Part shown: one piece after another, positions 27,687-35,917 of the stretch | How the letters are laid out: each line of letters opens with the position of its first letter | How positions within the stretch are numbered: the first letter of the stretch is position 1 | NCBI GenBank assembly: GCA_001458075.1 | Contig: LN899469.1 | Coordinates: forward strand, 2,454,659 to 2,518,658 | From: Idiomarinaceae bacterium HL-53 | Lineage (GTDB): Bacteria; Pseudomonadota; Gammaproteobacteria; Enterobacterales; Alteromonadaceae | Length of the DNA stretch: 64,000 nucleotides | Direction: 5' to 3' | Notes under the pieces: generated by a model | Seen by the model: only the letters and a program-made list of their open reading frames with translations | Told to the model about the DNA's origin: nothing | The model's database searches: none | Position numbers and translations under genes: made by a program

Positions 27687-28394
27687 ATGAAGCTACGTAG
27701 TTTAAGTCTCATTTTATTCATTGGCATACTGACCGCGTGTTCTTCTGCGCCTAACGAAGCACCTACCGCAACAATTAGTGTGCAAAACAATGCCATTGTT
27801 ATGCTTGGCTCACCCAGTGCAGAAATTGTCGATGAACTCGTGCGTATAGCTCAAGATAATCCAACCATCAAAACATTCAGAGTATCGAGTGAGGGTGGCG
27901 ATCCAATGGCAGCAATGGAATGGGGTTACTACATGTATCGTAACCGTTTTACCATTGAAGTTGTCGATCGGTGCCTCGATAGTTGCGCAAACTATTTTTT
28001 TACAGCAGCACACGAGAGAAAACTGAGTCGTAACGCAATTGTTGCTTGGTCGGGTGGTGCACAAGATGAGAGCTGGATAAATCAATGGAGTTTTTATATT
28101 TTCCCCGGCTTTCGTAATGTAGTAGAGCATTATTTAGATGCATTTTTACGCCGCGAAACACGCTTCTTTAATCGCATTAATGTCGACCAGAACATCACTC
28201 ATTTTGGCTATGACGAGCAAGTGGGCTGTATGGATGGAGACACATTCCGCGGCTTTTATTATGATGTGGCTGATTTGTTAATACTCGGTGTGGGCAGAAC
28301 CTCACGAGATACCGCAAGTTGGGACAGCACATTCGCACATTACCCTGAAAACTTCTGCCAAGTTGAGCTCGATCCGGTAGAAATGCTCGAATAA
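27687..28394 (+). CDS. Lipoprotein with ClpP/crotonase-like motifs, function unknown
   Basis: 235 residues. The signal peptide ends in a lipobox ILTAC (Cys18), predicting a lipid-anchored envelope protein. The mature part has SSEGGDPMAAMEWG followed about 20 residues later by VVDRCLDSCANYFF; a Gly-Gly-Asp turn and a Ser in a C-x-S-C-A-N-Y-type segment is the pattern of ClpP-fold serine hydrolases (nucleophile elbow at the helix start). Four other cysteines could form disulphides. This assignment is by motif only and no family name is certain. The in-frame GTG at 27681 is an alternative start. It ends 4 nt before the convergent yigZ. Confidence 0.6.
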   Translation: MKLRSLSLILFIGILTACSSAPNEAPTATISVQNNAIVMLGSPSAEIVDELVRIAQDNPTIKTFRVSSEGGDPMAAMEWGYYMYRNRFTIEVVDRCLDSCANYFFTAAHERKLSRNAIVAWSGGAQDESWINQWSFYIFPGFRNVVEHYLDAFLRRETRFFNRINVDQNITHFGYDEQVGCMDGDTFRGFYYDVADLLILGVGRTSRDTASWDSTFAHYPENFCQVELDPVEMLE

Positions 28395-28398
28395 GCAC

Positions 28399-29010
28399 TT
28401 ATGAGTCAATTTGAGGAAGTATGAGCTTAAAGTCTGGTTTCTCAGCGAGCTCCCTCAAAGGTTTGAGCAATCGCTTAGGAATTACAAAAGCCAAGGTAAC
28501 CTGCTCCTGGTAGTGGCCTTCAATAGAAACCACCTCATGTTGTGCGAGCCAATGTCGAAGCCATTGCTCTTCACTAAATGGGCAGCTGACATGCACTTTA
28601 ACCATCGGCTCAAATTCCGACACGGCTAATGTCGACAGCGCTTGTTCTGCACTATTCGAATAAGCACGAACTAATCCGCCCGCTCCTAGCTTCACGCCAC
28701 CAAAATAACGCGACACCACCACCATTACATGGCTAATTCCTTTGTGTTGAATCACATTTAAAATAGGTTTACCAGCCGTACCGTTTGGCTCACCGTCGTC
28801 GTTCATTGCGGCAGTGTGAGGCGACCAAGGCGCCCCTATTTGATATGCCCAGCAATGGTGTCGGGCATCCGGAAACAGTTTCTTTTCATCCTGCAAGGCT
28901 TGCAGCGCTTGCTCTCGCGTATCTACTTTACAAGCGAACCCAATAAAGCGGCTCTTTTTAACTTCAAACTCAACCCGTGAACTCTGTACCGGCACCCAAT
29001 ACTTAGACAT
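28399..29010 (-). CDS. yigZ: YigZ/IMPACT family protein
   Basis: 203 residues (E. coli YigZ 204). Conserved segments FEVKKSRFIG, RHHCWAYQIG, NDDGEPNGTAGKPIL and VVVSRYFGGVKLGAGGLVRAY identify the UPF0029/IMPACT fold with its C-terminal ferredoxin-like domain. The eukaryotic relative IMPACT inhibits the Gcn2 kinase; the bacterial role is unknown, with nucleic acid or ribosome binding suggested by fold. It begins 4 nt after the PLP enzyme gene and is probably co-transcribed. Confidence 0.95.
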   Translation of the reverse strand: MSKYWVPVQSSRVEFEVKKSRFIGFACKVDTREQALQALQDEKKLFPDARHHCWAYQIGAPWSPHTAAMNDDGEPNGTAGKPILNVIQHKGISHVMVVVSRYFGGVKLGAGGLVRAYSNSAEQALSTLAVSEFEPMVKVHVSCPFSEEQWLRHWLAQHEVVSIEGHYQEQVTLAFVIPKRLLKPLRELAEKPDFKLILPQIDS

Positions 29011-29014
29011 ACCG

Positions 29015-30181
29015 CTACGAAGTGCTCCTTGCGGCGGTTTCGAACGCGGTGCAAAGGTCTTGGTAAAGATCGTTTACATCTTCAATGCCAACCGAAAGCC
29101 GCAATAAATCATCTGGCACAGGCGTACCCACTCCTTCAATACTCGCACGGTGCTCTATTAAGCTTTCCACCGAGCCTAAAGAGGTTGCGCGGCGCCAAAT
29201 TTCTGTATTTGCGGCGATACCAATGGCAAGGCGCTCATTTCCTTTCACTCGAATTGAAAGCATACCTGTGAACCCGTCTTGCCATTGGCTTTTGGCAGTT
29301 TCATGACCTGCAAATGAGGGTAATCCAGGATAAAGCACTTCCCTTATCCATTCATGCTTACTTAACCTTTGCGCCAACTCATGCGCATTCGCAGACGAGC
29401 GCTCAACGCGAATTGCTAGCGTCCGCATTCCCCGAAGTAGTTGCGCCGCATCAAAGGGCGATAGAACAGCGCCAGCTTGCTTTCTATGTTTCACAATGGC
29501 CTCCCAAAGAGAGGTTTGCTCTCGAGTCACTAAAGCTCCCGCAATCACATCGGAATGACCGTTCAGATATTTAGTGGCCGAGTGCATTACCATATCAGCG
29601 CCTAAAACGAGCGGTTTGCAGTGAATTGGTGTCGCAACCGTAGAGTCTACCGCAACCGTAATATTATGCGCTGCAACCTCCTGCACGACCGCTTTAATAT
29701 CGGTTACCTGCCACATCGGGTTGGCGGGTGATTCGATCCATATCAATCGCGTCAGTTCGGGTTGAATCGCCGCTTTCACCTCCTCAAGCTGAGTCATGTC
29801 GACAAAGCTCACAGTGAGTCCGAAGCGTGGTGCATCTTCTACTAGCCATTTACGAAGCGCCCAATACATGACTTTCGGCGTAATCACATGCGCTCCGCTC
29901 GGTAAACTCTGAAACACCGCAACTGCCGCCGCCATCCCCGAAGCAAACAATAAAGCGCGTTCACCTTGCTCAAGCTCCGCGAGTAGATTCTCTGCGGGCA
30001 AGTAGGTGGGATTATTGTCACGACTGTAAACACGTCCTGAACGGTACTGGTTATCTGCGTCGCGATAATAGGTCGTTGCGGTATGAATGGCCGGGACAAC
30101 TCCGTTAGTTGCGGTATCGTATGCCCCTAAACCTTGTGCAACTTTTGTTGCTGTTTGCCATGACTGATAATCTTTTTTCAC
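29015..30181 (-). CDS. Cys/Met metabolism PLP-dependent enzyme (cystathionine synthase/lyase family)
   Basis: 388 residues with the GTG at 30181 as start; the longer frame to 30274 would overlap the upstream gene by about 70 nt and adds non-conserved sequence. Family marks: YSRDNNPTYLPAENLLAELE, LLFASGMAAAVAV, and the PLP-lysine motif MHSATKYLNGHSDV. These enzymes make or break cystathionine or related thioethers. The usual Tyr-Gly of the active-site loop after GAHVITP is replaced by a YWALRKWL sequence, so I cannot say whether it is a synthase (MetB-like), a lyase (MetC-like) or a divergent member. It lies 22 nt after the DUF1704 gene. Confidence 0.85.
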   Translation of the reverse strand: MKKDYQSWQTATKVAQGLGAYDTATNGVVPAIHTATTYYRDADNQYRSGRVYSRDNNPTYLPAENLLAELEQGERALLFASGMAAAVAVFQSLPSGAHVITPKVMYWALRKWLVEDAPRFGLTVSFVDMTQLEEVKAAIQPELTRLIWIESPANPMWQVTDIKAVVQEVAAHNITVAVDSTVATPIHCKPLVLGADMVMHSATKYLNGHSDVIAGALVTREQTSLWEAIVKHRKQAGAVLSPFDAAQLLRGMRTLAIRVERSSANAHELAQRLSKHEWIREVLYPGLPSFAGHETAKSQWQDGFTGMLSIRVKGNERLAIGIAANTEIWRRATSLGSVESLIEHRASIEGVGTPVPDDLLRLSVGIEDVNDLYQDLCTAFETAARSTS

Positions 30182-30203
30182 TCGAAAGCCTTTTTTGCAG
30201 AAA

Positions 30204-31481
30204 TTAAGCGAAGAGGGGTCGGTAGTCGTTTTCGAGCTGAGTAAATGAAAAGTCTCCCAAGAAACGTCCCACACTCAACCAAGTCGCTAAACCTCGCAAA
30301 TCACGAAAGTGTGGCGGCACGTATTTGGGCGCTTCAATCACCCCCGCATCGTGTAGCTCCCCAATCAGGTGAAAATCATCAACGGCAATTTTCCCTGTGA
30401 GCAATAACGGTAACCTATCAATTCGCCCTAACTGAATCCCCACCCGAATCAGGTTATAAACCAATACAAATCCACGAATGTAGGCGAGGTCTTTAGTGAA
30501 TGGAAGCCCATCGGGCAAGCTACCTCGGAATACGCGTTGAGTAAGCGTGTAAGACTCATCTTCCGTGAGTCCGCTCTGTAACCCTTGGCGATACACTTCG
30601 ATAAAATCTGCGCCGTCTGCAGCACTTTTCACCGCCTCGATTCTTCTCACAAGCTTCGCTAAACGGCGGGGTGTGGAACGCAGTGTAATCACCTCAGTTA
30701 GAACAGCAAGACCCTCTTGCGTGATCGTGGCGCTCGGCGTGCCTTTACTCAAACAAGTTAAGTACGGCTGTGCGAGTCCATTTTGCGTTGTTCCCACATG
30801 GATCCAACCCTCATGAACCTCAAGAATGTCTAATTCACGTTGGGAGAATTTAACATCTTGGTTCATTTTAATTCGATCCGCACCTGCCGCTGCATCACTT
30901 ACTATCCCGTCCGACAGCATCACCTGTACATCGAGCCCCGGCATACTTTGCTTGAGCTGCTTTTGCAAAATATCCACCGCAGCGGAAGCCTCAATATTTT
31001 TTTGCTCTTCTGGTAACGCATCACTCTCTAGCAACCCTGATAAGGGGCGTTTTAACATTTCCGCCAGCTCTGCGAGTGTTGGCTCCCCTGCATGAAACAC
31101 ATCATCAGGATGCCCATATAATTCAACTGACAGTTCATGAAAGTCTTCAGAACCTCGAGCCTCGATCATACGAATGACATCACGATATTCTCGGCAAGCG
31201 CGTTTCATCAATTGCGTAATGGGGCTGAGCTGACCTAGTTGCCGGACAATATCGCGTTGTAATTCAGCAATCGCATGACGCAATTCAGCGGTATCAAAAC
31301 CCGGCGCTCGCTGCTGATAATAGTCACGATTGATTTCGGGAAGCCGTGTTCCTTTGTGTTTGAAGAAATCTTCTCGCACCTGTCGCGGCCAGTTCACAGC
31401 GTCTAAAATACGAATTGGCGTTTGCAATTGTACGAGACGGTCAGAGAGTGCTCGAGCTTGTTCTAAAACATGCGCTTCCAT
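30204..31481 (-). CDS. DUF1704 / QEGLA-motif protein, putative zinc metallopeptidase
   Basis: 425 residues from the ATG at 31481 (AAGG 7 nt upstream). It contains VHEGWIHVGTT, an HExxxH motif at about residue 222, and TQEGLAVLTEV about 30 residues later, the eponymous QEGLA. Bacterial members are annotated as flavohemoglobin expression-modulating QEGLA proteins (TIGR02421), but the same DUF1704 fold with HExxxH is the catalytic domain of the mammalian tubulin carboxypeptidase MATCAP. A zinc carboxypeptidase-like activity is therefore plausible (inference). No signal peptide. It is first in a run with the PLP enzyme and yigZ. Confidence 0.88.
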   Translation of the reverse strand: MEAHVLEQARALSDRLVQLQTPIRILDAVNWPRQVREDFFKHKGTRLPEINRDYYQQRAPGFDTAELRHAIAELQRDIVRQLGQLSPITQLMKRACREYRDVIRMIEARGSEDFHELSVELYGHPDDVFHAGEPTLAELAEMLKRPLSGLLESDALPEEQKNIEASAAVDILQKQLKQSMPGLDVQVMLSDGIVSDAAAGADRIKMNQDVKFSQRELDILEVHEGWIHVGTTQNGLAQPYLTCLSKGTPSATITQEGLAVLTEVITLRSTPRRLAKLVRRIEAVKSAADGADFIEVYRQGLQSGLTEDESYTLTQRVFRGSLPDGLPFTKDLAYIRGFVLVYNLIRVGIQLGRIDRLPLLLTGKIAVDDFHLIGELHDAGVIEAPKYVPPHFRDLRGLATWLSVGRFLGDFSFTQLENDYRPLFA

Positions 31482-31628
31482 CAACAAACCTTATTCACAA
31501 GTGAAGTCTTCAAAGTTCTATCACTATTGTGCGTTACATTGCCACAAAACTCACGTAAAACCAGTATACTTGCATAAGTTTTTTCATCCGCATTTTAGTG
31601 CAAGCAACATGAGAAAATACTGGCAAAT

Positions 31629-32192
31629 ATGAAGCACACGTTAATCATCGAAAATACTAGAGCTTGGCTCGAGCACTTTATTATTGCTGAGAATTTATGC
31701 CCGTTCGCACATAAAGAATTTGCTAGAGAAACAATACGTTATGCGGTACTTGAGAGTGATGATGAAAACGAAATCTACGATCAAATTGTGAGTGAGTTGA
31801 GTTACCTTGATAAACATAAAGATGTTCAAACGACACTATTAATTTGGCCTGAGCTAGACACGTTTGAGGTTTTCTTGAGTTTTGTTGGAATGGCAGAGAT
31901 GATGATCCGCTCACATGGCCTCGAAGCAGCCTATCAACTCGCCCATTTTCACCCTCAGTATGTATTTTCAGGTGTTGCTATCGATGCAGCCGAGAATTAC
32001 ACGAACCGCTCACCCTACCCCATACTTCATATATTGAGAGTTGAGGAGATGGCGAAAGCACTAGAACGCTACAAAAACCCGGAAATGATTCCAGAGAACA
32101 ATATAGCCCGTATGAATAAAATAGGTAGCGCCGAACTCGAGGCAAAGCTACGAAGTTGGCAGGGTAAATCCGATATAAAAACAAAACCATGA
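31629..32192 (+). CDS. DUF1415 protein, function unknown
   Basis: 187 residues. The pattern TRAWLEHFIIAENLCPFAH at the start, the LLIWPELDTFEVFL middle and RSPYPILHILRVEEM near the end is the DUF1415 family, common in gammaproteobacteria. No catalytic residues have been established. The stop codon falls 7 nt before the end of the convergent tRNA cluster, whose transcript probably terminates within this gene's 3' end. Confidence 0.88.
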   Translation: MKHTLIIENTRAWLEHFIIAENLCPFAHKEFARETIRYAVLESDDENEIYDQIVSELSYLDKHKDVQTTLLIWPELDTFEVFLSFVGMAEMMIRSHGLEAAYQLAHFHPQYVFSGVAIDAAENYTNRSPYPILHILRVEEMAKALERYKNPEMIPENNIARMNKIGSAELEAKLRSWQGKSDIKTKP

Positions 32193-32199
32193 ACAAAGA

Positions 32200-32276
32200 T
32201 GGTCGGCGAGACTGGATTCGAACCAGCGACCCCTTGGACCCAAACCAAGTGCGCTACCAAGCTGCGCTACTCGCCG
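32200..32276 (-). tRNA. tRNA-Pro(TGG), copy 2
   Basis: 77 nt with encoded CCA; the acceptor CGGCGAG pairs with CTCGCCG, and the anticodon loop TTTGGGT holds TGG. It resembles E. coli proM closely. The whole gene is identical to the copy at 32532-32608. It is last in the minus-strand cluster. Confidence 0.97.
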
Positions 32277-32312
32277 ACGACATGTTCTTGAAAATTGTTC
32301 GCAGGAAAAAGA

Positions 32313-32389
32313 TGGGGTGGATGATGGGACTCGAACCCACGACAACCGGAATCACAATCCGGGGCTCTACCAACTGAGCTACACCCACC
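32313..32389 (-). tRNA. tRNA-His(GTG)
   Basis: 77 nt counting the extra 5' G (position -1) that is diagnostic for tRNA-His and pairs with C73; the CCA is encoded. Anticodon loop GATTGTGATTC contains GTG. The acceptor has one G-U pair. Confidence 0.97.
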
Positions 32390-32413
32390 ACTGATGACAA
32401 TCCCTTACAACGC

Positions 32414-32490
<77 letters not shown>

Positions 32491-32531
32491 GCGGTGTAAG
32501 CGGTATTCCTGCTGTGGCATCGCGTTGTAAA

Positions 32532-32608
32532 TGGTCGGCGAGACTGGATTCGAACCAGCGACCCCTTGGACCCAAACCAAGTGCGCTACCAAGCTGCGCT
32601 ACTCGCCG
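32532..32608 (-). tRNA. tRNA-Pro(TGG), copy 1
   Basis: Identical in all 77 bases to the gene at 32200-32276. It is the promoter-proximal member of the cluster, about 60 nt downstream of a strong stringent-type promoter. Confidence 0.97.
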
Positions 32609-32666
32609 ACATTATTTACTTTGCATTACCTCCGACCACTGCTGCGCCGGGTGACAACGGGGGCGA

Positions 32667-32695
32667 ATATTACCGTTACCGTGTCGTGTCGTCAA
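32667..32695 (-). promoter_or_regulatory. Promoter of the tRNA cluster with GC-rich discriminator
   Basis: Minus strand: TTGACG (32695-32690), 17-nt spacer, TAATAT (32672-32667), then TCGCCCCC. The core is near consensus, an A/T-rich tract (AAAAAAGG, TTTTAAAATTA) lies upstream like an UP element, and the GC-rich discriminator is typical of stable-RNA promoters under stringent control. Confidence 0.8.
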
Positions 32696-32844
32696 ACCTT
32701 TTTTCAGGCTTGTCGCACAGTTGGCTAATTTTAAAACAGTGCCCACGCGAAAACGATTTGTGAACCAGTAGTTCTGTTCATTAATGTTGTTTTTTGACAC
32801 AATATAGGGCCATCACACTCCTTACTTTTAGCGGACCAAACTTC

Positions 32845-33720
32845 ATGACACATCTGGCTCAAATTATCGATGGGAAAGCGATCGCAGCGTCTATTCGCGG
32901 ACAAGTACAAGCGCGCGTAACCGAGCGCACTAAGAAAGGGTTACGTGCCCCATGTCTTGCGGTCGTGCTAGTAGGTGAAGATGCAGCGTCTAAAGTTTAT
33001 GTAGGAAGTAAGCGCAAAGCTTGCGATGAGGTTGGTTTTATTTCCAAGGCGTATGATTTGCCAGTCACCGTTTCCCAAACTACTCTCGAGAATTTGATCG
33101 AAGACTTAAATAATGATCCCTCAGTCGATGGAATTCTTGTGCAATTACCATTACCCGCAGGTATCGATACCACAAAAATAATTGAGCGCATTTCCCCCCA
33201 AAAAGATGTCGATGGCTTTCATCCATATAATATCGGCCGGCTTGCACAACGAATTCCACTCCTACGCCCTTGCACACCATGGGGAGTGATGAAGTTAATC
33301 GAGAGTACTGGAACCGATCTTCATGGAAAACATGCCGTGATCGTGGGTGCTTCGAACATTGTTGGCCGTCCTATGAGCCTAGAGCTTCTGCTTGGTGGTG
33401 CGACGACCACCGTATGTCACCGCTTCACGCAAGATCTTCAGGCGCATGTGGAGCGCGCTGACGTGATCGTAGTTGCAGTAGGGAAACCTGCTTTCATTCC
33501 AGGACACTGGGTAAAGGGAGGCGCAATTGTCATCGATGTTGGCATTAATCGTCTCTCCGATGGCAGCCTATCAGGCGACGTAGAGTATGAGGCGGCAGCT
33601 GAACGCGCAAGTTGGATTACGCCCGTTCCAGGGGGTGTTGGCCCCATGACTGTTGCTTGTTTAATGGAAAACACTCTCGTTGCTTGCGAGAAATTCCATA
33701 CCCCTAACGACGAACTGTAA
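32845..33720 (+). CDS. folD: Bifunctional methylenetetrahydrofolate dehydrogenase/cyclohydrolase FolD
   Basis: 291 residues from the ATG at 32845; the frame to 32794 extends into the promoter region and is not conserved. Signatures: [20 protein letters not shown] with the catalytic Lys-type motif (YVxxKxKxxxxxG), [10 protein letters not shown], and [25 protein letters not shown] for NADP binding, ending in [18 protein letters not shown]. It interconverts methylene- and formyl-THF for purine and methionine supply. Its end overlaps the convergent TadE-like gene by 17 nt. Confidence 0.96.
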   Translation: MTHLAQIIDGKAIAASIRGQVQARVTERTKKGLRAPCLAVVLVGEDAASKVYVGSKRKACDEVGFISKAYDLPVTVSQTTLENLIEDLNNDPSVDGILVQLPLPAGIDTTKIIERISPQKDVDGFHPYNIGRLAQRIPLLRPCTPWGVMKLIESTGTDLHGKHAVIVGASNIVGRPMSLELLLGGATTTVCHRFTQDLQAHVERADVIVVAVGKPAFIPGHWVKGGAIVIDVGINRLSDGSLSGDVEYEAAAERASWITPVPGGVGPMTVACLMENTLVACEKFHTPNDEL

Positions 33721-34303
33721 GGTTATTTTTTAAAGAAAATCGAATCTCCTTTTCGATTGCAAAGTTTGGCTGCCCCCCGGCAGTCATTGGCATGCAGTAG
33801 TCTGGAGCCATTGCGCTTTGCTGCGCCCTACCAATAATGACATTCACGAGCGGAATCTTGAGTGGAAAGCACCATTTAATTCTCAGTGTAGGAGTCGTAA
33901 ATTGCAGCCAGTTGAGTTGCTCTTGTCGGGTAAAATCGGCAAGTCTTAGCCGAGCAAAATCGACCCTTAACTCCTCGTTACCATAGGCATCCAGTTGCGT
34001 AAACTTTGGGTCATAGAAATCCTCATGGAGTTGAATCTCAACGATCGGTGGTGAGACTCCAAGTCCAGGTAAGGGTTTCATTCGATGCCAAAAAATCGCC
34101 AATTGTTCGTTGTAGTCGTCTGGATGAACCGCAGCATAATTCGCGACATAAATGGTAGCGGTATGCATTAATGCACCAGCCAAAAGAATCCAACAAATCT
34201 GCACAAAGCCAGCTACAACCGTGAGTAACAGTGGGAACGCAAGTAACGATTCCACCATAGACTGCCCGTGTTGCGAGGGTCGGTTAAAGCGAGTGCCTTT
34301 CAT
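33704..34303 (-). CDS. TadE-like pseudopilin at the end of the type IVb pilus operon
   Basis: 199 residues from the ATG at 34303, which overlaps the stop of the preceding prepilin (TAATG). The N-terminus [21 protein letters not shown] followed by a hydrophobic helix matches the TadE/TadG pseudopilin pattern (G-x-x-x-VE-F/L-A-x-x-P). The remaining 150 residues are predicted exported, with two Cys. TadE proteins are minor pilins of Flp/Tad pili, so finding one in a locus of R64/TCP type is unusual. Last gene of the operon. Confidence 0.75.
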   Translation of the reverse strand: MKGTRFNRPSQHGQSMVESLLAFPLLLTVVAGFVQICWILLAGALMHTATIYVANYAAVHPDDYNEQLAIFWHRMKPLPGLGVSPPIVEIQLHEDFYDPKFTQLDAYGNEELRVDFARLRLADFTRQEQLNWLQFTTPTLRIKWCFPLKIPLVNVIIGRAQQSAMAPDYCMPMTAGGQPNFAIEKEIRFSLKNNLTVRR

Positions 34304-35226
34304 TATTGACAGCCTCCACTGGCAAGACACGCCGCCCACTCAGCCCGAAGCAACTCAAATTGCTGCTGGAGTTCAGACAAATAGACACTGCCGGTGAAGA
34401 AATCTTGGGCGGTAATCAACTCAGCCGAAAGCGCTTGGGTTTCTAATGTCAGGGTTTCTAGTGTGTCGATATAGGCATACTCGGCATTCATTTCACTCAC
34501 CTGCAAACGCTCGATCGACATATCCGTCGCGACCAGATCTTGTATTTGTGCAAAATCAGCGGTGAACTGGGAAGTTGTAACCACATCAATATCAGCTGTT
34601 TCAGCGGTTAGTAAATTTGCTTCTAATACTGAGGACACCGCCACAGATTCAGTCGTAAGTGTCTCGCTCGACAGCGACTCAATATATGCAGAATCCACCT
34701 GCATCAATTCAGTAGTTAGTCGACCCACATTTGAGAGAGCATGCTGATTCATATCTAGATCGGCTTCCATTCGGTTCAACTCAGGAGCACCGGGAATTGC
34801 AACGCGGTGCAAAGCCATCGACAGTGCTTCCCGTTCGAAAGTAGAACCTATCGTCAACGTAATTTGATCTGAGACCGCCTTTGCATTCAGAACTTGAGCG
34901 GCGATGGCCTTTGCAATAAAAGCGCTTGGATAGCGAACTTCAATATCCACCTCATCTTCACGCAGAGTCAATTGATAGGGTTCATTCCAAGGTGTGGTGC
35001 TGCGCGTCATAGACAATTCTGCAGGCGCCGATGGAAACCGCCTCTGTTGTGCCTCGAAGCGCTGAACTTCCGCAGTAATCGCTTGTAAATGTGAGGTTGC
35101 CGCGTCTATTAGCTGAGCACGGTGTTCTTGGCTTTTGAATTGCATTAAAACCAAAAAGAAGCCACTTATCAGCACAAGTGCAATCGACACCTCAATGAGG
35201 CTAAACCCACTAGCTTTCTTGATCAC
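34303..35226 (-). CDS. PilV-like long prepilin, candidate tip adhesin
   Basis: 307 residues with a GTG start at 35226 (GAGAAGAG upstream), giving the short leader MIKKASG before FSLIEVSIALVLISG, the class III/IV prepilin cleavage pattern. After a pilin-like domain (about 30-140) comes NRMEADLDMNQHALSNVG, which resembles the start of the variable region in R64 PilV (R-M-x-x-x-LDM-x-x-x-x-I-x-N). The rest (about 165-285) is an Ala/Thr/Glu-rich repeat array ending in CLASGGC. Position after pilS also fits PilV. No shufflon recombinase or inverted repeats are seen. The start overlaps the 72-residue gene by 17 nt. Confidence 0.75.
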   Translation of the reverse strand: MIKKASGFSLIEVSIALVLISGFFLVLMQFKSQEHRAQLIDAATSHLQAITAEVQRFEAQQRRFPSAPAELSMTRSTTPWNEPYQLTLREDEVDIEVRYPSAFIAKAIAAQVLNAKAVSDQITLTIGSTFEREALSMALHRVAIPGAPELNRMEADLDMNQHALSNVGRLTTELMQVDSAYIESLSSETLTTESVAVSSVLEANLLTAETADIDVVTTSQFTADFAQIQDLVATDMSIERLQVSEMNAEYAYIDTLETLTLETQALSAELITAQDFFTGSVYLSELQQQFELLRAEWAACLASGGCQ

Positions 35227-35428
35227 AATGCATACTCTTCTCGACGTTGACTTCTGACTGGCCAAATAAAAATGCTTCATCGCGCAACCGCTGATAGGTT
35301 TCTTGGTCAATCTGACAATATTTGACGGCGACTTCTGGCGTATACTCAACGCGCTGTACGATAAGAACGCTGGTAAATCCAACGCCTATCGCAAGCACCC
35401 AAATAAACTCAAGAAATGTAAATGACAT
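35210..35428 (-). CDS. 72-residue pilin-like protein lacking a normal leader
   Basis: Starts MSFTFLEFIWVLAIGVGFTS: the FTFLEF motif looks like a mature pilin N-terminus (FTFIEV in the adjacent PilS) but without the leader and the glycine at -1. One membrane helix, then about 45 mostly charged residues with two Cys. It starts 2 nt after pilS stops and overlaps the next gene. It could be an uncleaved minor pseudopilin or a small membrane adaptor. No family recognised. Confidence 0.65.
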   Translation of the reverse strand: MSFTFLEFIWVLAIGVGFTSVLIVQRVEYTPEVAVKYCQIDQETYQRLRDEAFLFGQSEVNVEKSMHCDQES

Positions 35429-35430
35429 CT

Positions 35431-35871
35431 CTAACCTTGAAAGCGAACTTCAAGGCTTCCGCCGCTAAAAGAGACTTGATCGGATATTTCTGAATAATCT
35501 CGCACTAAACGCTCACCCTCTTCGTCGAGTCGAATATCGGTAATTGTCACTAAGTAACGAGTCGCATCACTATTATCTGCGGTGACCTCGACATCACCAC
35601 CCCAGGGGTTAATTTCACTGCCATCGCCCCACTCGATCGGGACCGCCGCTACCGATGATAGATTTTCTATCGAAACCCCCGTGTAGATACCATTTCTTGG
35701 GCGCCACTGTTGCAGACCAGACTGCAGCGTTGCAATTTGAGCCTTGGTTTCGGCAATGCGAGCATTGCTTGCCGCCCAATCTCGTAATGCAAGCACTCCC
35801 ATAGTTGCCAAAGCAATAATGCTAAGTACCGCGAGCACTTCAATAAAGGTAAATCCTGTTACTTTTTTCAT
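35431..35871 (-). CDS. pilS: Type IVb major prepilin, PilS-like
   Basis: 146 residues: leader MKKVTG, cleavage before FTFIEVLAVLSIIALATMG with Glu5, then a pilin globular domain with INPWGGDVEV, a motif typical of the PilS/TcpA group. Length and order (after the platform protein) fit the major pilin. It contains no Cys pair, unlike many pilins. A 46-nt gap before it is the largest inside the operon and could hold a separate start signal, common for major pilin genes. Confidence 0.85.
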   Translation of the reverse strand: MKKVTGFTFIEVLAVLSIIALATMGVLALRDWAASNARIAETKAQIATLQSGLQQWRPRNGIYTGVSIENLSSVAAVPIEWGDGSEINPWGGDVEVTADNSDATRYLVTITDIRLDEEGERLVRDYSEISDQVSFSGGSLEVRFQG

Positions 35872-35917
35872 TTCGCTTTCCTTGCCTGTTAATGGTGAAT
35901 AAACGTTTAACTTTCAA

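Noticed and set aside
33438-33674. Minus-strand frame inside folD
   Set aside because: Antisense to conserved folD sequence; no independent support.
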